A stretch of 64,000 nucleotides of DNA, taken from CAYOUV01 sp964407265 (GTDB taxonomy: Bacteria; Chloroflexota; Anaerolineae; Anaerolineales; Villigracilaceae). Of this stretch, positions 54,349 to 63,878 are shown in pieces. The translations under genes were made by a program, and so were the position numbers. The DNA is taken from NCBI GenBank assembly GCA_964407265.1, contig CAYOUV010000008.1, positions 10,449 to 74,448 of the forward strand, in the 5' to 3' direction. The notes below the pieces were generated by a model. It ran no database searches. It saw only the letters and a list, made by a program, of their open reading frames with translations, and was not told where the DNA came from. How positions within the stretch are numbered: position 1 is the stretch's first letter; each line of letters opens with the position of its first letter.

Positions 54349-56823
54349 ATGAAAACCAGGCTCTATCACACCATGATTTCGGCAACCCTGATCTGTTTCC
54401 TGGCTGCCTGCGGCGGCCAAGCGACCGAACAGCCTGCCGGAGCAACTGGGATCATTTTTACAGCTGACCAGACTACCTTAAAGCCCGGAGAATGCACGCT
54501 TTTGCACTGGGAGGTGACGGAAGGCTTCGGCGCCACGCTCAACGGCGAGCCGGTCCCCAAAGCGGGCGAGAGGCAAGTGTGTCCACCGGAGACCCTCATC
54601 TACGAGTTGGCAGTGGACATGGGCACCCGCTTCGATACGCGCACGCTCGAGATCACCATCAGCGGCGGGGCCAACCCGACCGAACCGGTCGCGCCCGGAC
54701 AGCCCGCCTACCAGGCCGGTTCGTGGCTAGCCACCGGCGGCCCTCCGGGCGGCCTGGGGTACGACATCCGCATGCGGCCCGACAATCCGGAGGTCATGTT
54801 CGTGACGGACGCGCACGCCGGAGTCAACATGAGCATTGACGGCGGGCAGACCTGGTTCCCGAGCAACGCGGGCATTTTACCGGGCATCGGCAACGATGTA
54901 CCCATTTTTTGCCTGACGATCGATCCGCATGATTACGATGTGATCTGGGCCGGGACGCAGCTGACCGGGCACGTCTATCGCAGCAGCGACAACGGGGACA
55001 ACTGGACAGAAATGGACAACGGCATCACCGAAGCAGGCCGCAGCATCCGCGGGATCACGATCGACCCCAACGATCCCAGGGTGGTTTACGCGGCCAGCGA
55101 GGTCGATGCGGTCGTCTGGGCGGCAGAGACGCACCTCCCCGATGCGCACGGGTACGGCGGGGAGGTCTTTAAATCGAGCGATGGCGGCCAGAACTGGGTC
55201 CGCATCTGGTCGGGCGAGAACATCGCCCGCTACATCTGGGTCGACCCGCGGGACAGCAACCGCCTCTACGTCTCCACCGGGATCTTCGACCGCGCCCCGG
55301 CCAACCAGACACCGGAGGCCCTTGGCGGGGTGGGCATCCTGCGCAGCAAGGACGGCGGCCAGTCCTGGACGGTCTTGAATGAATCCAACGGCTTGAGTGG
55401 ATTGACCATTCCCAGCCTGTTCATGCATCCGCAGAATCCCGATATTTTGATTGCGGCCGTGAGCAATTTCGGCATCGGCGGCGTGTTCGTCACCTACGAT
55501 GGTGGGGATTCCTGGACCCGCATGCAGGACGGACCGACCGCCTCGGACGCGGTTGAAATCGCCTTGAGCGATCCGGATATCTGGTATTCGGCCACCGAAG
55601 GGACTATCTCGCGTTCCGATGATGCCGGGTGGACCTGGCAGACCTTCGACCTGGCCACGCAGGACCGCACGGCCGGCATGCCGATCGATTTGCAGGTCGA
55701 TCCCCGCGATCCTTACCGCATCTTCGATAACAATTACGGCGGCGGCAACTTCCTGAGCACGGACGGCGGACAATCCTGGGTGGACGCCAGCAAGGGCTAC
55801 ACCGGCGCTACGATTGCCGGCATGCTGGTCCCGTCGAATGATGCCCAGACGATTCTGGTCGGGGCCAATACCGGAGGCTTCCGCAGCACGGATGGAGGGG
55901 AGAACTGGCCTGGTACCAGCTTACCTTCGGCAACCCAGTTGCTGCGTACTCCCACCGGCCTGATGGCCAGCGACGGCGGCGGCGGCGTGTGGCACAGCCA
56001 GGATGACGGCGTGACCTGGACACGCACCCGGGTGGTCGATTTGATGGCCGAATTGGAAGCCGGGCGCATGACCAACGACGTCGCTTCTATGCGTGCCCTG
56101 ACAATGGCGCCCTCCGATCCCAGCGTTTTGTACGCTGGTTTCCACAATGCCCCCTGTGTGGATGGATTGGCCGCCTACTGTCTGGACCCGATGCCAAACA
56201 TGTACCGCTCGAGTGACGGCGGGCATACCTGGCAGGAGATCAGCGGGACACCTTTTGACCATCAGGCTGTACTGAGCATCGCCGTGCATCCTGAAAACAG
56301 CCAACTGCTCTACGCGGCTTCGATCACGGGGCTGTACCGCAGTGCTGATGGTGGCGACTCGTGGTCGCTGGTCGAGTCGTTCGACCAGGCCACCCGCCAG
56401 GTGCCGATTGTTGGTAACGATAAATCGATGGTCGAACTCAATCTGTGGGTCGTCACGGACGTGGTCTTCGATCCATTCGATTCGCATATCATCTACGCAG
56501 CTTCCCAGCACGGTGGCATCTGGCGCAGCCGCGATGGCGGACAGAGCTGGACACAGGCGGCAGCTGGCATGGATCCCAACGAGTTGATCGTCAAAATACT
56601 GCCGGACCCCAGTCATCCCAATTTGATCTATGCTGCCTCGCATCTGTCGGGCGTCTTTGTGACACTGGATGGCGGAGAGACCTGGCAGAGTCTCAACAAT
56701 GGTCTGGCTGTTCGCAACATCACCAACCTGGCGCTTTCGGCCGACGGCTCAGTGCTGTACGCCGGGACGGGTGCCAGCGGCGTCTTCCGCCTGGGAGGTC
56801 CGAGCGCGGCTGGGGGACCCTAG
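54349..56823 (+). CDS. Asp-box (BNR/sortilin-like) beta-propeller lipoprotein
   Basis: The 824-residue protein has a lipoprotein signal ending FLAAC (Cys21). An Ig-like module of about 80 residues follows (TLKPGECTLLHWEVTEG, with a second Cys in RQVCPPETLIYEL). The rest contains 13 Asp-boxes of the S-x-D-x-G-x-x-W type, for example SIDGGQTWF, SSDGGQNWV, STDGGQSWV and TLDGGETWQ, in VPS10/sortilin-like spacing. This suggests one large or two stacked beta-propellers on the outer face of the membrane. Catalytic sialidase residues are not seen, so a binding or scaffold role is more likely than glycosidase activity. AAAGGAG precedes the ATG. It is paralogous to the next gene. Confidence 0.88.
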   Translation: MKTRLYHTMISATLICFLAACGGQATEQPAGATGIIFTADQTTLKPGECTLLHWEVTEGFGATLNGEPVPKAGERQVCPPETLIYELAVDMGTRFDTRTLEITISGGANPTEPVAPGQPAYQAGSWLATGGPPGGLGYDIRMRPDNPEVMFVTDAHAGVNMSIDGGQTWFPSNAGILPGIGNDVPIFCLTIDPHDYDVIWAGTQLTGHVYRSSDNGDNWTEMDNGITEAGRSIRGITIDPNDPRVVYAASEVDAVVWAAETHLPDAHGYGGEVFKSSDGGQNWVRIWSGENIARYIWVDPRDSNRLYVSTGIFDRAPANQTPEALGGVGILRSKDGGQSWTVLNESNGLSGLTIPSLFMHPQNPDILIAAVSNFGIGGVFVTYDGGDSWTRMQDGPTASDAVEIALSDPDIWYSATEGTISRSDDAGWTWQTFDLATQDRTAGMPIDLQVDPRDPYRIFDNNYGGGNFLSTDGGQSWVDASKGYTGATIAGMLVPSNDAQTILVGANTGGFRSTDGGENWPGTSLPSATQLLRTPTGLMASDGGGGVWHSQDDGVTWTRTRVVDLMAELEAGRMTNDVASMRALTMAPSDPSVLYAGFHNAPCVDGLAAYCLDPMPNMYRSSDGGHTWQEISGTPFDHQAVLSIAVHPENSQLLYAASITGLYRSADGGDSWSLVESFDQATRQVPIVGNDKSMVELNLWVVTDVVFDPFDSHIIYAASQHGGIWRSRDGGQSWTQAAAGMDPNELIVKILPDPSHPNLIYAASHLSGVFVTLDGGETWQSLNNGLAVRNITNLALSADGSVLYAGTGASGVFRLGGPSAAGGP

Positions 56824-56883
56824 CGTTTCTGTGCTGCTTGTGCGGTGGCTGACGTCTCCGCTTTCAAACCGGGAGGAGCTTTC

Positions 56884-59790
56884 ATGAAAACCCTGCGTGT
56901 TGTTTCGTTTGTCATGCTCTTGCTTTTAACGATTATTCTGCTGCCAGGAGCCAGTGCTCAGGAGATCGCCTACCAGGAAGATTTCGAAGACGGTCAGGCG
57001 CAAGATTGGACACTCGAACCCGGTTGGGGAGTCATCCAGGTGGATGGAAATTACGTCCTGTCCGGGGAAGGACACACCTGGGCCAGGGCCAGCGGATTCT
57101 ACGACGACTTTCGACTGTCATTTCGGCTCATGCTGCGTCAAGGTGAAGTGCATCTGAATGTCCGCACGAATGATGCCGGACGGTATTTCATCCGGTTCTA
57201 CGACCAGGGCTCGCAATTGGGCAAGCAATATTGGCCGGATACCTTCCAGCAAAACCTGGCCAGAGGCAGCGGCAGCCATCGCTTCAACGAATGGCATCAG
57301 GTCGAAATCTCGGCCAACGGGAACGAGCTCACATTTTCGGTGGACGGCAATGTCGAATGGACGTATGTCGATCCTGAGCCGCTCCTGGTCGGTGGGTTTT
57401 CGTTCGAGTCCCTGGATAACACGCAAGTGCTGGTTGACGAGATCGAGGTGGTCCTGGCGGATACTTCCGCTTACGCCATCGACGAATCCACCTCGGCGCT
57501 AACCTGGACACGGACAGGCGGTCCGCTGGGCGGTCTGGGCTACGACATCCGCATGACGCCCGGCGACCCGGACCGGATGCTGGTCAGCGATGCCTGGGCG
57601 GGCGTCTTCGCCAGCACGAATGGCGGCGCGACCTGGTCGCCCTCCAATTCGGGCATCACGATCCGCACCGGCGGAACGGGAGATGCCATCCCGATCTTCT
57701 GCCTGAGCATCGACCCGGTCCATCCGAACATCGTCTGGGTCGGCACCCAGAACTTGCGCGGCATCTTCAAATCCACGGATGGCGGCGCGACCTGGACCAA
57801 AAAGGACCAGGGCGTCGTCGAGCGGGACGGGATCACCTTTCGCGGCTTCACAGTGGACCCGACAAACTCGGACGTGGTCTATGCTGCTGCTGAGGTCGCC
57901 TCCTGGAATTGGAATCACGGCCAGTATCGCGGCGGGCGCGAGTTCGAGATGGTCGCCGGCGTGGTGTACAAGACCACCGATGGCGGGGAACATTGGACGG
58001 CAATCTGGCGCGGGGACAACCTGGCCCGTTATGTCTGGATCGACCCGCGCGACACCAACGTGCTTTACATCTCAACCGGCATCTTCGACCGTGAGGCCGC
58101 CAATTCCGACCCGCAAACGGGAGCTCCCGGCGGTGAGGGGGTGCTCAAATCCACTGACGGCGGGCGGACCTGGATGCACGTCAACAACGGGCTCGACAAT
58201 CTGTATGTTGGCTCGCTGTTCATGCATCCGGCGGACCCGGAGGTCTTGATCGCCGGAGCGGGTAACGTGCAGTACCGCGACCATGCGGGGGTCTACCTCT
58301 CCACCGATGGGGGCGCGACCTGGACCCAGACCCTCGGAACGGACGAGGGTGAGCCGATCGATTCGGTCGAGATCTCGACCTCCAACCCGCAAATCGCCTA
58401 CGCCGCCGGCGCTGCCTCCGTGTTCCGCAGCGAAGACGGTGGGCGGACCTGGGAGCGCGTCGCCGGGGAGAGCGAGGGCGGCTGGGGTCCTCCCGGCGTG
58501 CGGGCCGGCTTTCCGATCGACCTGCAGGTGGATCCACGCAACCCCGAGCGCATCTTCGCCAATGCCTACGGCGGGGGAAATTTCCTCTCCGAGGACGGCG
58601 GCCGGACGTGGGTGGATGCCAGCCGCGGGTACACCGGTGCCCAGGTGCGCGCCATCGCCGTCGACCCCGACCAACCCGGGCGCGTCATCGCTGCCGCACG
58701 CAGCGGCATCTTCGTCAGCCAGGATGGCGGCGTGACCTGGGCCGGATTGAATTATCCACCCGCGGTCTCGATGGAATGGAACGCGGTCGCGCTTGACCCT
58801 CAGGACCCGCAACATCTGGTTGCCGAGACCAACTGGGGCAACCGCCTGATAAACAGCCGCGATGGCGGCACAAACTGGGCGCGCGTCTTCGATTTCAACG
58901 ACCAGCGCGTCGGCTGGGGGAGCATCGCTTTTGCCCCATCCGACCCGCGCGTGCTCTACGCCGGTTCTACCGGCTATACCACGGCAAGTATGTTCGATCC
59001 CACGCAACCCGGTCACGGAATCTTTGTCTCAAACGATAACGGGCAGAACTGGACGCCTGCCAATAACACCCTCAGCCAGGACGCCAGCGTGGTCGGGCTG
59101 GCAGTCAGCCCGCAAAATCCACACATCGTCTTTGCGGCCACTACCAACCACGGCCTGCTCATGACCGTCGACGGTGGAGGAGATTGGCATTCGGTCCAGG
59201 GTGGGCTGCCGCAAAGCGGAGGCGCTTCGGTCGCGATCGACCCGCGCGATTCGAGCCTGGTCCTGTCCGGCTTCGCGCGCCAGGCGCTCTACCGGAGCCT
59301 GGATGGCGGGGAAACCTGGGAAGCATCGTCGCGGGGGATGAACCCTGAAGCCCAGATCAACTCGATCATCTTCGATCCGACCAGCCCTGGGGAAGTGATC
59401 TATGCAGCCGACGTCTTCAGCGGCGTATACCGTTCAGTGGATGGCGGGCGGACCTGGTCGGCAATCAACAACGGCCTGTTGATGCGCAGCGTGAATGCGC
59501 TGGCGCTCTCGTCCGACGGATTGCATCTGTACGCAGCCACCGAAGGCGGCGGGGTCTACCGCCTGGATCTCAACGGCGAGCCTCCTGCCCCGGTGAGCGA
59601 ACCGGCATCCGCAGAAATGCCAGCGCCTGCAACCGAGGTGGGAGGGATTCCCGCTGCCACTCCCGCCCCGTCCCAGCCAACCGGCCAGTTACCCGCCTGG
59701 CTGATCCCGTCTGCGGCCGGGATTGTCGTCTTCCTGGCGCTGGTCTTGTTCTGGTTCGCCCGCAAGCGGCGGGCCAGACCGGGAGGCTGA
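56884..59790 (+). CDS. Asp-box beta-propeller protein with LamG-like domain and C-terminal membrane anchor
   Basis: The 968-residue protein has a cleavable signal peptide ending GASAQ (GGAGGAG precedes ATG 56884). A concanavalin/LamG-like domain of about 170 residues follows (YQEDFEDGQAQDWTLEPGWG ... LVDEIEVVLAD), then 13 Asp-boxes (STDGGATWT, SEDGGRTWE, SVDGGRTWS and others). A Pro/Ala/Thr linker leads to a membrane helix and a basic tail (RKRRARPGG). The propeller closely parallels the upstream gene (GGLGYDIRM, IPIFCL-IDP, NYGGGNFLS versus NAYGGGNFLS), so the two arose by duplication. It is probably anchored outward and may bind a polysaccharide or the partner cytochrome. It ends 4 nt before the cytochrome gene. 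Confidence 0.88.
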   Translation: MKTLRVVSFVMLLLLTIILLPGASAQEIAYQEDFEDGQAQDWTLEPGWGVIQVDGNYVLSGEGHTWARASGFYDDFRLSFRLMLRQGEVHLNVRTNDAGRYFIRFYDQGSQLGKQYWPDTFQQNLARGSGSHRFNEWHQVEISANGNELTFSVDGNVEWTYVDPEPLLVGGFSFESLDNTQVLVDEIEVVLADTSAYAIDESTSALTWTRTGGPLGGLGYDIRMTPGDPDRMLVSDAWAGVFASTNGGATWSPSNSGITIRTGGTGDAIPIFCLSIDPVHPNIVWVGTQNLRGIFKSTDGGATWTKKDQGVVERDGITFRGFTVDPTNSDVVYAAAEVASWNWNHGQYRGGREFEMVAGVVYKTTDGGEHWTAIWRGDNLARYVWIDPRDTNVLYISTGIFDREAANSDPQTGAPGGEGVLKSTDGGRTWMHVNNGLDNLYVGSLFMHPADPEVLIAGAGNVQYRDHAGVYLSTDGGATWTQTLGTDEGEPIDSVEISTSNPQIAYAAGAASVFRSEDGGRTWERVAGESEGGWGPPGVRAGFPIDLQVDPRNPERIFANAYGGGNFLSEDGGRTWVDASRGYTGAQVRAIAVDPDQPGRVIAAARSGIFVSQDGGVTWAGLNYPPAVSMEWNAVALDPQDPQHLVAETNWGNRLINSRDGGTNWARVFDFNDQRVGWGSIAFAPSDPRVLYAGSTGYTTASMFDPTQPGHGIFVSNDNGQNWTPANNTLSQDASVVGLAVSPQNPHIVFAATTNHGLLMTVDGGGDWHSVQGGLPQSGGASVAIDPRDSSLVLSGFARQALYRSLDGGETWEASSRGMNPEAQINSIIFDPTSPGEVIYAADVFSGVYRSVDGGRTWSAINNGLLMRSVNALALSSDGLHLYAATEGGGVYRLDLNGEPPAPVSEPASAEMPAPATEVGGIPAATPAPSQPTGQLPAWLIPSAAGIVVFLALVLFWFARKRRARPGG

Positions 59791-59794
59791 GAGC

Positions 59795-61510
59795 ATGCGC
59801 CGCCTTCAGTTCCTCTTAATCGGCTACCTTTGCCTGGCAGCCATCTGGCTCAGCGCCTGCCAGGCGACTGCACCGGAGGTGACCCCCACACCAGATTTGG
59901 GGACGATCCGGGGGGTTGTGCGCGACGAACACAGCCGTCCCCTCGTCAGCGCAACCGTACGGGTAAAAGCCACCACGCTCGAAACCGTCACCGACCTCGA
60001 CGGCCGCTTCGTGCTGACGGGGTTGGTTCCCGCCCAACCGGTCTTCGTCACCGCCTGGGCCCCTGGCTACTACATCAACGGCCTCGAAGCCGTACTGCCC
60101 GGCTCCTCCGATGTAGAGATCGCGCTCCACACCCACCACACTGACGACAACCCCGACTACGCCTGGCTGCCTTCGACCTACCGTGCGGGCCAAGGAGAAG
60201 ACCAGGGCTGTGCGCAATGCCACAGCACAGCGGATTCGCCTCCCTCACTAACCGGGATATCTCTGCCAGTGGACGAATGGCTGCTGGACGCGCATGCCCA
60301 GAGCGCAAACAACCCGCGCTTTCTGAGTATGTACACGGGCACCGACCTGCTCGGGGACCGCAGCCCGGATACCCGCTACGCCTACAGCCGGGATTACGGA
60401 AGCTTCCCGCTGCCCCCCGATCCCGACCAGCCCTATTACGGCCCCGGCTACAAACTCGATTTTCCCGAGACGGCCGGCAACTGCGCCGCCTGCCACACCC
60501 CCGCGGCGGCCGTGAATAACCCTTATGGGATCGACCCCAGCACGTTCTCCAGCCTCCCGGCGGAGGGCATCTCCTGCGATTTCTGCCATAAAGTCTGGGA
60601 CGTGCGCCTCAACCCTGACAGCGGTCTGCCTTACCCCAACATGCCGGGTGTGCTCTCCTTCGAATTTCGCCGGCCGCCGGACGGGCACCAGTTCTTCGCC
60701 GGTCCGCTCGATGACGTGGCCCCGGGCGAGGACACCTATGCGCCCATCCAGCGCCAGAGCCAGTACTGCGCCGCCTGCCACTTCGGTGAATTCTGGGGCA
60801 CGACCATCTACAATTCGTTCGGCGAGTGGCTAGCCAGTCCCTACAGCGATCCCGAAACCGGCCAGACCTGCCAGGACTGTCACATGCCGCATCTGGGCAC
60901 GGACCATTTCGCGCTCCCCGACCAGGGCGGGGCGGCGCGCGATCCGCAGACCATCTTCAGCCACCGCATGCCGGGCGCCTCCGATCAGACCCTGCTCCAG
61001 AACGCGGTTGCGCTGGAAGCCTCTGTCCGCCGCGAGGGGCAGCAAATTCTTGTGGACGTGACGCTCACCAACGACCGGACCGGTCACCACGTTCCGACCG
61101 ATTCCCCGCTGCGCCAGATGCTTTTGCTGGTGCAGGCCCAGGGTTCGGATGGCGCGGCGCTGGAATTGATCGATGGACCGGTCCTGCCGGAATGGAGCGG
61201 GGTCGGGGACCCGCAGGAGGGCTATTACGCCGGGCTGCCCGGGGTGGGCTATGCCAAAATCCTGATGGAAATCTGGACGGGATTATCCCCAACAGGCGCG
61301 TATTGGAACCCGACCCGCATCGTCAGCGACAATCGTCTGCCTGCCTCCGGCAGCGACAGCAGCCGCTACACCTTCGCCGCGCCCGCAGATGGTGGGGCAA
61401 TCGTTAAAGTCACCCTTTTGTTCCGCCGGGCGTTCATCACCCTGGCCGAACAAAAGGGCTGGGACGTGCCCGACATCCTGATGGCGCAAACTGTCTTACC
61501 CGTGCCGTGA
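59795..61510 (+). CDS. Pentaheme c-type cytochrome lipoprotein
   Basis: The 571-residue protein has a lipoprotein signal ending WLSAC (Cys22). A carboxypeptidase-regulatory-like beta-sandwich follows (GTIRGVVRDEHSRPLVSATV, DLDGRFVLTGL; residues 37-110). Five CxxCH heme sites occur at 139-143 (CAQCH), 230-234 (CAACH), 261-265 (CDFCH), 325-329 (CAACH) and 359-363 (CQDCH). The C-terminal part has TGHHVPTDSPLRQM, a module seen in other multiheme cytochromes. It should carry electrons at the outer face of the membrane. No cognate reductase, quinol oxidase or c-type maturation gene is in the window. GGGAGG lies within the end of the upstream propeller gene, 4 nt away, which ties the two together. 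Confidence 0.9.
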   Translation: MRRLQFLLIGYLCLAAIWLSACQATAPEVTPTPDLGTIRGVVRDEHSRPLVSATVRVKATTLETVTDLDGRFVLTGLVPAQPVFVTAWAPGYYINGLEAVLPGSSDVEIALHTHHTDDNPDYAWLPSTYRAGQGEDQGCAQCHSTADSPPSLTGISLPVDEWLLDAHAQSANNPRFLSMYTGTDLLGDRSPDTRYAYSRDYGSFPLPPDPDQPYYGPGYKLDFPETAGNCAACHTPAAAVNNPYGIDPSTFSSLPAEGISCDFCHKVWDVRLNPDSGLPYPNMPGVLSFEFRRPPDGHQFFAGPLDDVAPGEDTYAPIQRQSQYCAACHFGEFWGTTIYNSFGEWLASPYSDPETGQTCQDCHMPHLGTDHFALPDQGGAARDPQTIFSHRMPGASDQTLLQNAVALEASVRREGQQILVDVTLTNDRTGHHVPTDSPLRQMLLLVQAQGSDGAALELIDGPVLPEWSGVGDPQEGYYAGLPGVGYAKILMEIWTGLSPTGAYWNPTRIVSDNRLPASGSDSSRYTFAAPADGGAIVKVTLLFRRAFITLAEQKGWDVPDILMAQTVLPVP

Positions 61511-61815
61511 GACAATAAGTTTGCTGCGCTCGACCTTAAGCAAAAATAAGCATCCAACCACCAGGCATAAATTCTGATTTTGCAGCCAGCCTGTGATCTG
61601 CCTGGTTACTATTTTTATGCGTAACAACCGGCATCCGCGCATTCAGGCGCGACACAACTTGACCCGGGGGGATAATCATGCTAAGGTATTCACACAATAA
61701 AGGTCCAATTTGTCACAAGAAATATCTACCAGCCAAATTTCCGCCTGGCTTTGCCCTGGACAGGATGGCATGTTCGATCTTTGGACCTACTTCTGCCCGA
61801 TGAGAAAGGAATCAA
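61511..61815 (+). other. Intergenic region before the nitrilase gene with a candidate promoter
   Basis: These 305 nt separate the cytochrome and nitrilase genes. TTGACC (61669-61674) and TAAGGT (61692-61697) are 17 nt apart, as in the gdhA promoter, and would give a leader of about 110 nt. I see no convincing terminator or small gene. Confidence 0.45.
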
Positions 61816-62769
61816 ATGAAGGCTCAACCCCCTTTTATCGTTGCCGCTGCACAGGTAACGCCCGTTTTTCTCGACCGGAAAGCCACCCTTGAGAAGGCCT
61901 GTGATGTAATCGCCGAGGCAGGCAAACAGGGAGCCAGGCTGGTGGTCTTTCCTGAAGCCTTTTTCCCTGCCTATCCGGATTGGGTCTGGGTGGCTTCAGG
62001 GGGACAGGCAGACCTGTTGGATTCCCTCTATACCGAGCTGGTCGCCAATGCGATCTCCGTCCCCGACGAGGCCACCGAAAGTCTTTGCCAGGCTGCGCGC
62101 AAGGCCAAGATCAACGTGGTGATGGGCATCAACGAACGCAACAGCGAGGCCAGCAACGCCAGCCTGTACAACTCCCTGCTCTATATCGATGACGCCGGCA
62201 ATCTACTCGGCACGCATCGCAAGCTGATCCCCACCGCCGGTGAACGCACCGTCTGGTCGCAGGGCAACGGCAGTACGCTCGAAGCTTACGATACATCGGT
62301 GGGCAAGCTGGGCGGCTTGATCTGCTGGGAAAACTACATGCCGCTGGCGCGCAACGCCATGTATGCCTGGGGCACCCAGGTCTATGTGGCCCCCACCTGG
62401 GACCGGGGCAATATGTGGACAACCACCCTGCGACACATAGCCAAGGAAGGCGGTATGTTCGTGATCGGCTGCTGCATGCCCCTGCACCTCAACGATATTC
62501 CGGACCGATATGCATTTAAAAAACTCTATGCCGAAGACACAACCTGGATCAACACCGGGCACAGCTGCATCATTGCCCCCGACGGTGAAATCATGGTCGG
62601 GCCGGTAAAAGAGAAGGAAGAAATTCTTTTCGCGGAAATCGATCTCAAGCGGATCACCGCTTCCAAACGGATGTTCGATGTCAGCGGGCATTACGCCAGG
62701 CCAGATGTATTCAAGTTCGGTGTCAATCAGGACGCCAATCCCATGCTGCACCTGGTGGACTCACAATGA
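61816..62769 (+). CDS. Nitrilase-family carbon-nitrogen hydrolase
   Basis: The 317-residue enzyme has the full triad of the nitrilase superfamily: Glu47 in VVFPEAFFPAYP, Lys136 in THRKLIPTAGER and nucleophile Cys170 in GLICWENYMPLARN. The residues CWENYMP around the Cys are those of true nitrilase/cyanide hydratase branch members rather than amidases. It would convert a nitrile to an acid plus ammonia; the substrate is unknown. AAAGGA precedes the ATG. It overlaps the downstream methyltransferase gene by 4 nt (ATGA), so both probably act in one small pathway. Confidence 0.9.
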   Translation: MKAQPPFIVAAAQVTPVFLDRKATLEKACDVIAEAGKQGARLVVFPEAFFPAYPDWVWVASGGQADLLDSLYTELVANAISVPDEATESLCQAARKAKINVVMGINERNSEASNASLYNSLLYIDDAGNLLGTHRKLIPTAGERTVWSQGNGSTLEAYDTSVGKLGGLICWENYMPLARNAMYAWGTQVYVAPTWDRGNMWTTTLRHIAKEGGMFVIGCCMPLHLNDIPDRYAFKKLYAEDTTWINTGHSCIIAPDGEIMVGPVKEKEEILFAEIDLKRITASKRMFDVSGHYARPDVFKFGVNQDANPMLHLVDSQ

Positions 62770-63746
62770 ACACACCCGTCACTCATCCGAATTCGGATCC
62801 GATCTACGGCCTGTACGGGGGAGGCTTCCTTGGACAGTTCACGCGCCAGGCGCTGCTGCTCGATATCTTCACACCCTTGTCAGCCGCCCCGGCCAGCGCA
62901 GAAAGCGTCGCCGCCAGCTGCCATGCCGATGTCGAGGGCATCCGCGCCCTGCTCAACTACTTGAGCAGCATGCAGGTCCTTGAATTTCAGTCCCAGTCGC
63001 ATACCTATGCCTTGACCCGCACCGCAGCGGCCTTCCTGGTGCGCGGCGAGAAAACCTATGCCGGTGATTGGGTTCTGGCCAACACCGATCCCGTTCTATG
63101 GGACAAGCTGCTGCAAACGCTTCGCTCCGGGAAATCAGCCGGATACACCCTGCCCTGGGCGCAGGACGCCTGGCTCGAAAGTTTCAGTCCCAGCCGGGTT
63201 GCATACAGCCTGGATTTATGGGGTACGGTTGGCATCGAGGCCAGTCCCGACCAGCCGCTGCACATGCTCGACCTGGCCTGCGGATGTGGCATCAAGACGC
63301 TGGCTTTTGCGCAAGCCAACCAGACCGTTCAGGTCACCTGCGTGGACAGCGAGTCGGTCTTGGAAGTGGCGCGCGACCTGGCCGCACGCTTTGAGATTAG
63401 CGGGCGGACCACCTTTATGCCGGCCGATATTCTTTCAACCGATTTCGAGGCACAACATTACCACGCGGCTTTGCTGGGGCTGATCACTTATATCCTGACC
63501 CCCGAACAGAACCTCAACGTATTCCGCCGCGCTTTCCAGGCCTTGCGACCCGGTGGCAGACTGGCGATCGACGCCATCATGTCGACCGAGCAACCCGCGG
63601 AATGGGCCAGCCGCGCCACACTGTTGATGAGCACCTGGAACGGCGGCGCAGCCCATTCCTTCGATCAGTACCGGGCCTGGTTGAAGCAGGTTGGATTCAA
63701 CCGGGTGATCCAGCACCACGAACACCTGCTCTCAGCCGTAAAATAA
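62766..63746 (+). CDS. SAM-dependent methyltransferase with N-terminal winged-helix domain
   Basis: The 326-residue protein has an N-terminal helical winged-helix part (FTRQALLLDIFTPLSAAPAS, then VEGIRALLNYLSSMQVLEFQ), as in plant-type O-methyltransferase dimerisation domains. A class I Rossmann domain follows with motif I HMLDLACGCGIKTLAFAQ, an acidic ribose-binding residue in VTCVDSES and LRPGGRLAIDAIM. It resembles Methyltransf_2 enzymes that methylate small aromatic or polyketide molecules. The substrate is not evident. It is translationally coupled to the nitrilase gene, suggesting nitrile-linked small-molecule modification. A 14-bp terminator follows. Confidence 0.87.
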   Translation: MNTPVTHPNSDPIYGLYGGGFLGQFTRQALLLDIFTPLSAAPASAESVAASCHADVEGIRALLNYLSSMQVLEFQSQSHTYALTRTAAAFLVRGEKTYAGDWVLANTDPVLWDKLLQTLRSGKSAGYTLPWAQDAWLESFSPSRVAYSLDLWGTVGIEASPDQPLHMLDLACGCGIKTLAFAQANQTVQVTCVDSESVLEVARDLAARFEISGRTTFMPADILSTDFEAQHYHAALLGLITYILTPEQNLNVFRRAFQALRPGGRLAIDAIMSTEQPAEWASRATLLMSTWNGGAAHSFDQYRAWLKQVGFNRVIQHHEHLLSAVK

Positions 63747-63828
63747 AGGCTATCACCGAGCCCACCTTTCGGATGAGGGAGGGACGTGTTTATCTATAGC
63801 CCGAAATTTTTTGGTTACTTGGTAAAAG

Positions 63829-63861
63829 AACAAGGTCATCCTGAGAAAGGATGACCTTGTT
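63829..63861. terminator. Bidirectional intrinsic terminator at the end of the window
   Basis: A perfect 14-bp stem (AACAAGGTCATCCT, 63829-63842, with 63848-63861) has the loop GAGAA. It lies between the convergent methyltransferase gene and the partial minus-strand gene. Confidence 0.85.
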
Positions 63862-63878
63862 GATTCTGCCAATTTCGC

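Noticed and set aside
58752..58760. DnaA-box-like TTATCCACC
   Set aside because: It is a single copy within the second propeller gene, mismatched in the last base, with no cluster. It is not evidence for an origin.
59690..59790. LPxTG-like sorting signal at the end of the second propeller protein
   Set aside because: The sequence LPAWL lacks the Thr-Gly needed for sortase; a simple C-terminal membrane anchor explains the helix and basic tail.
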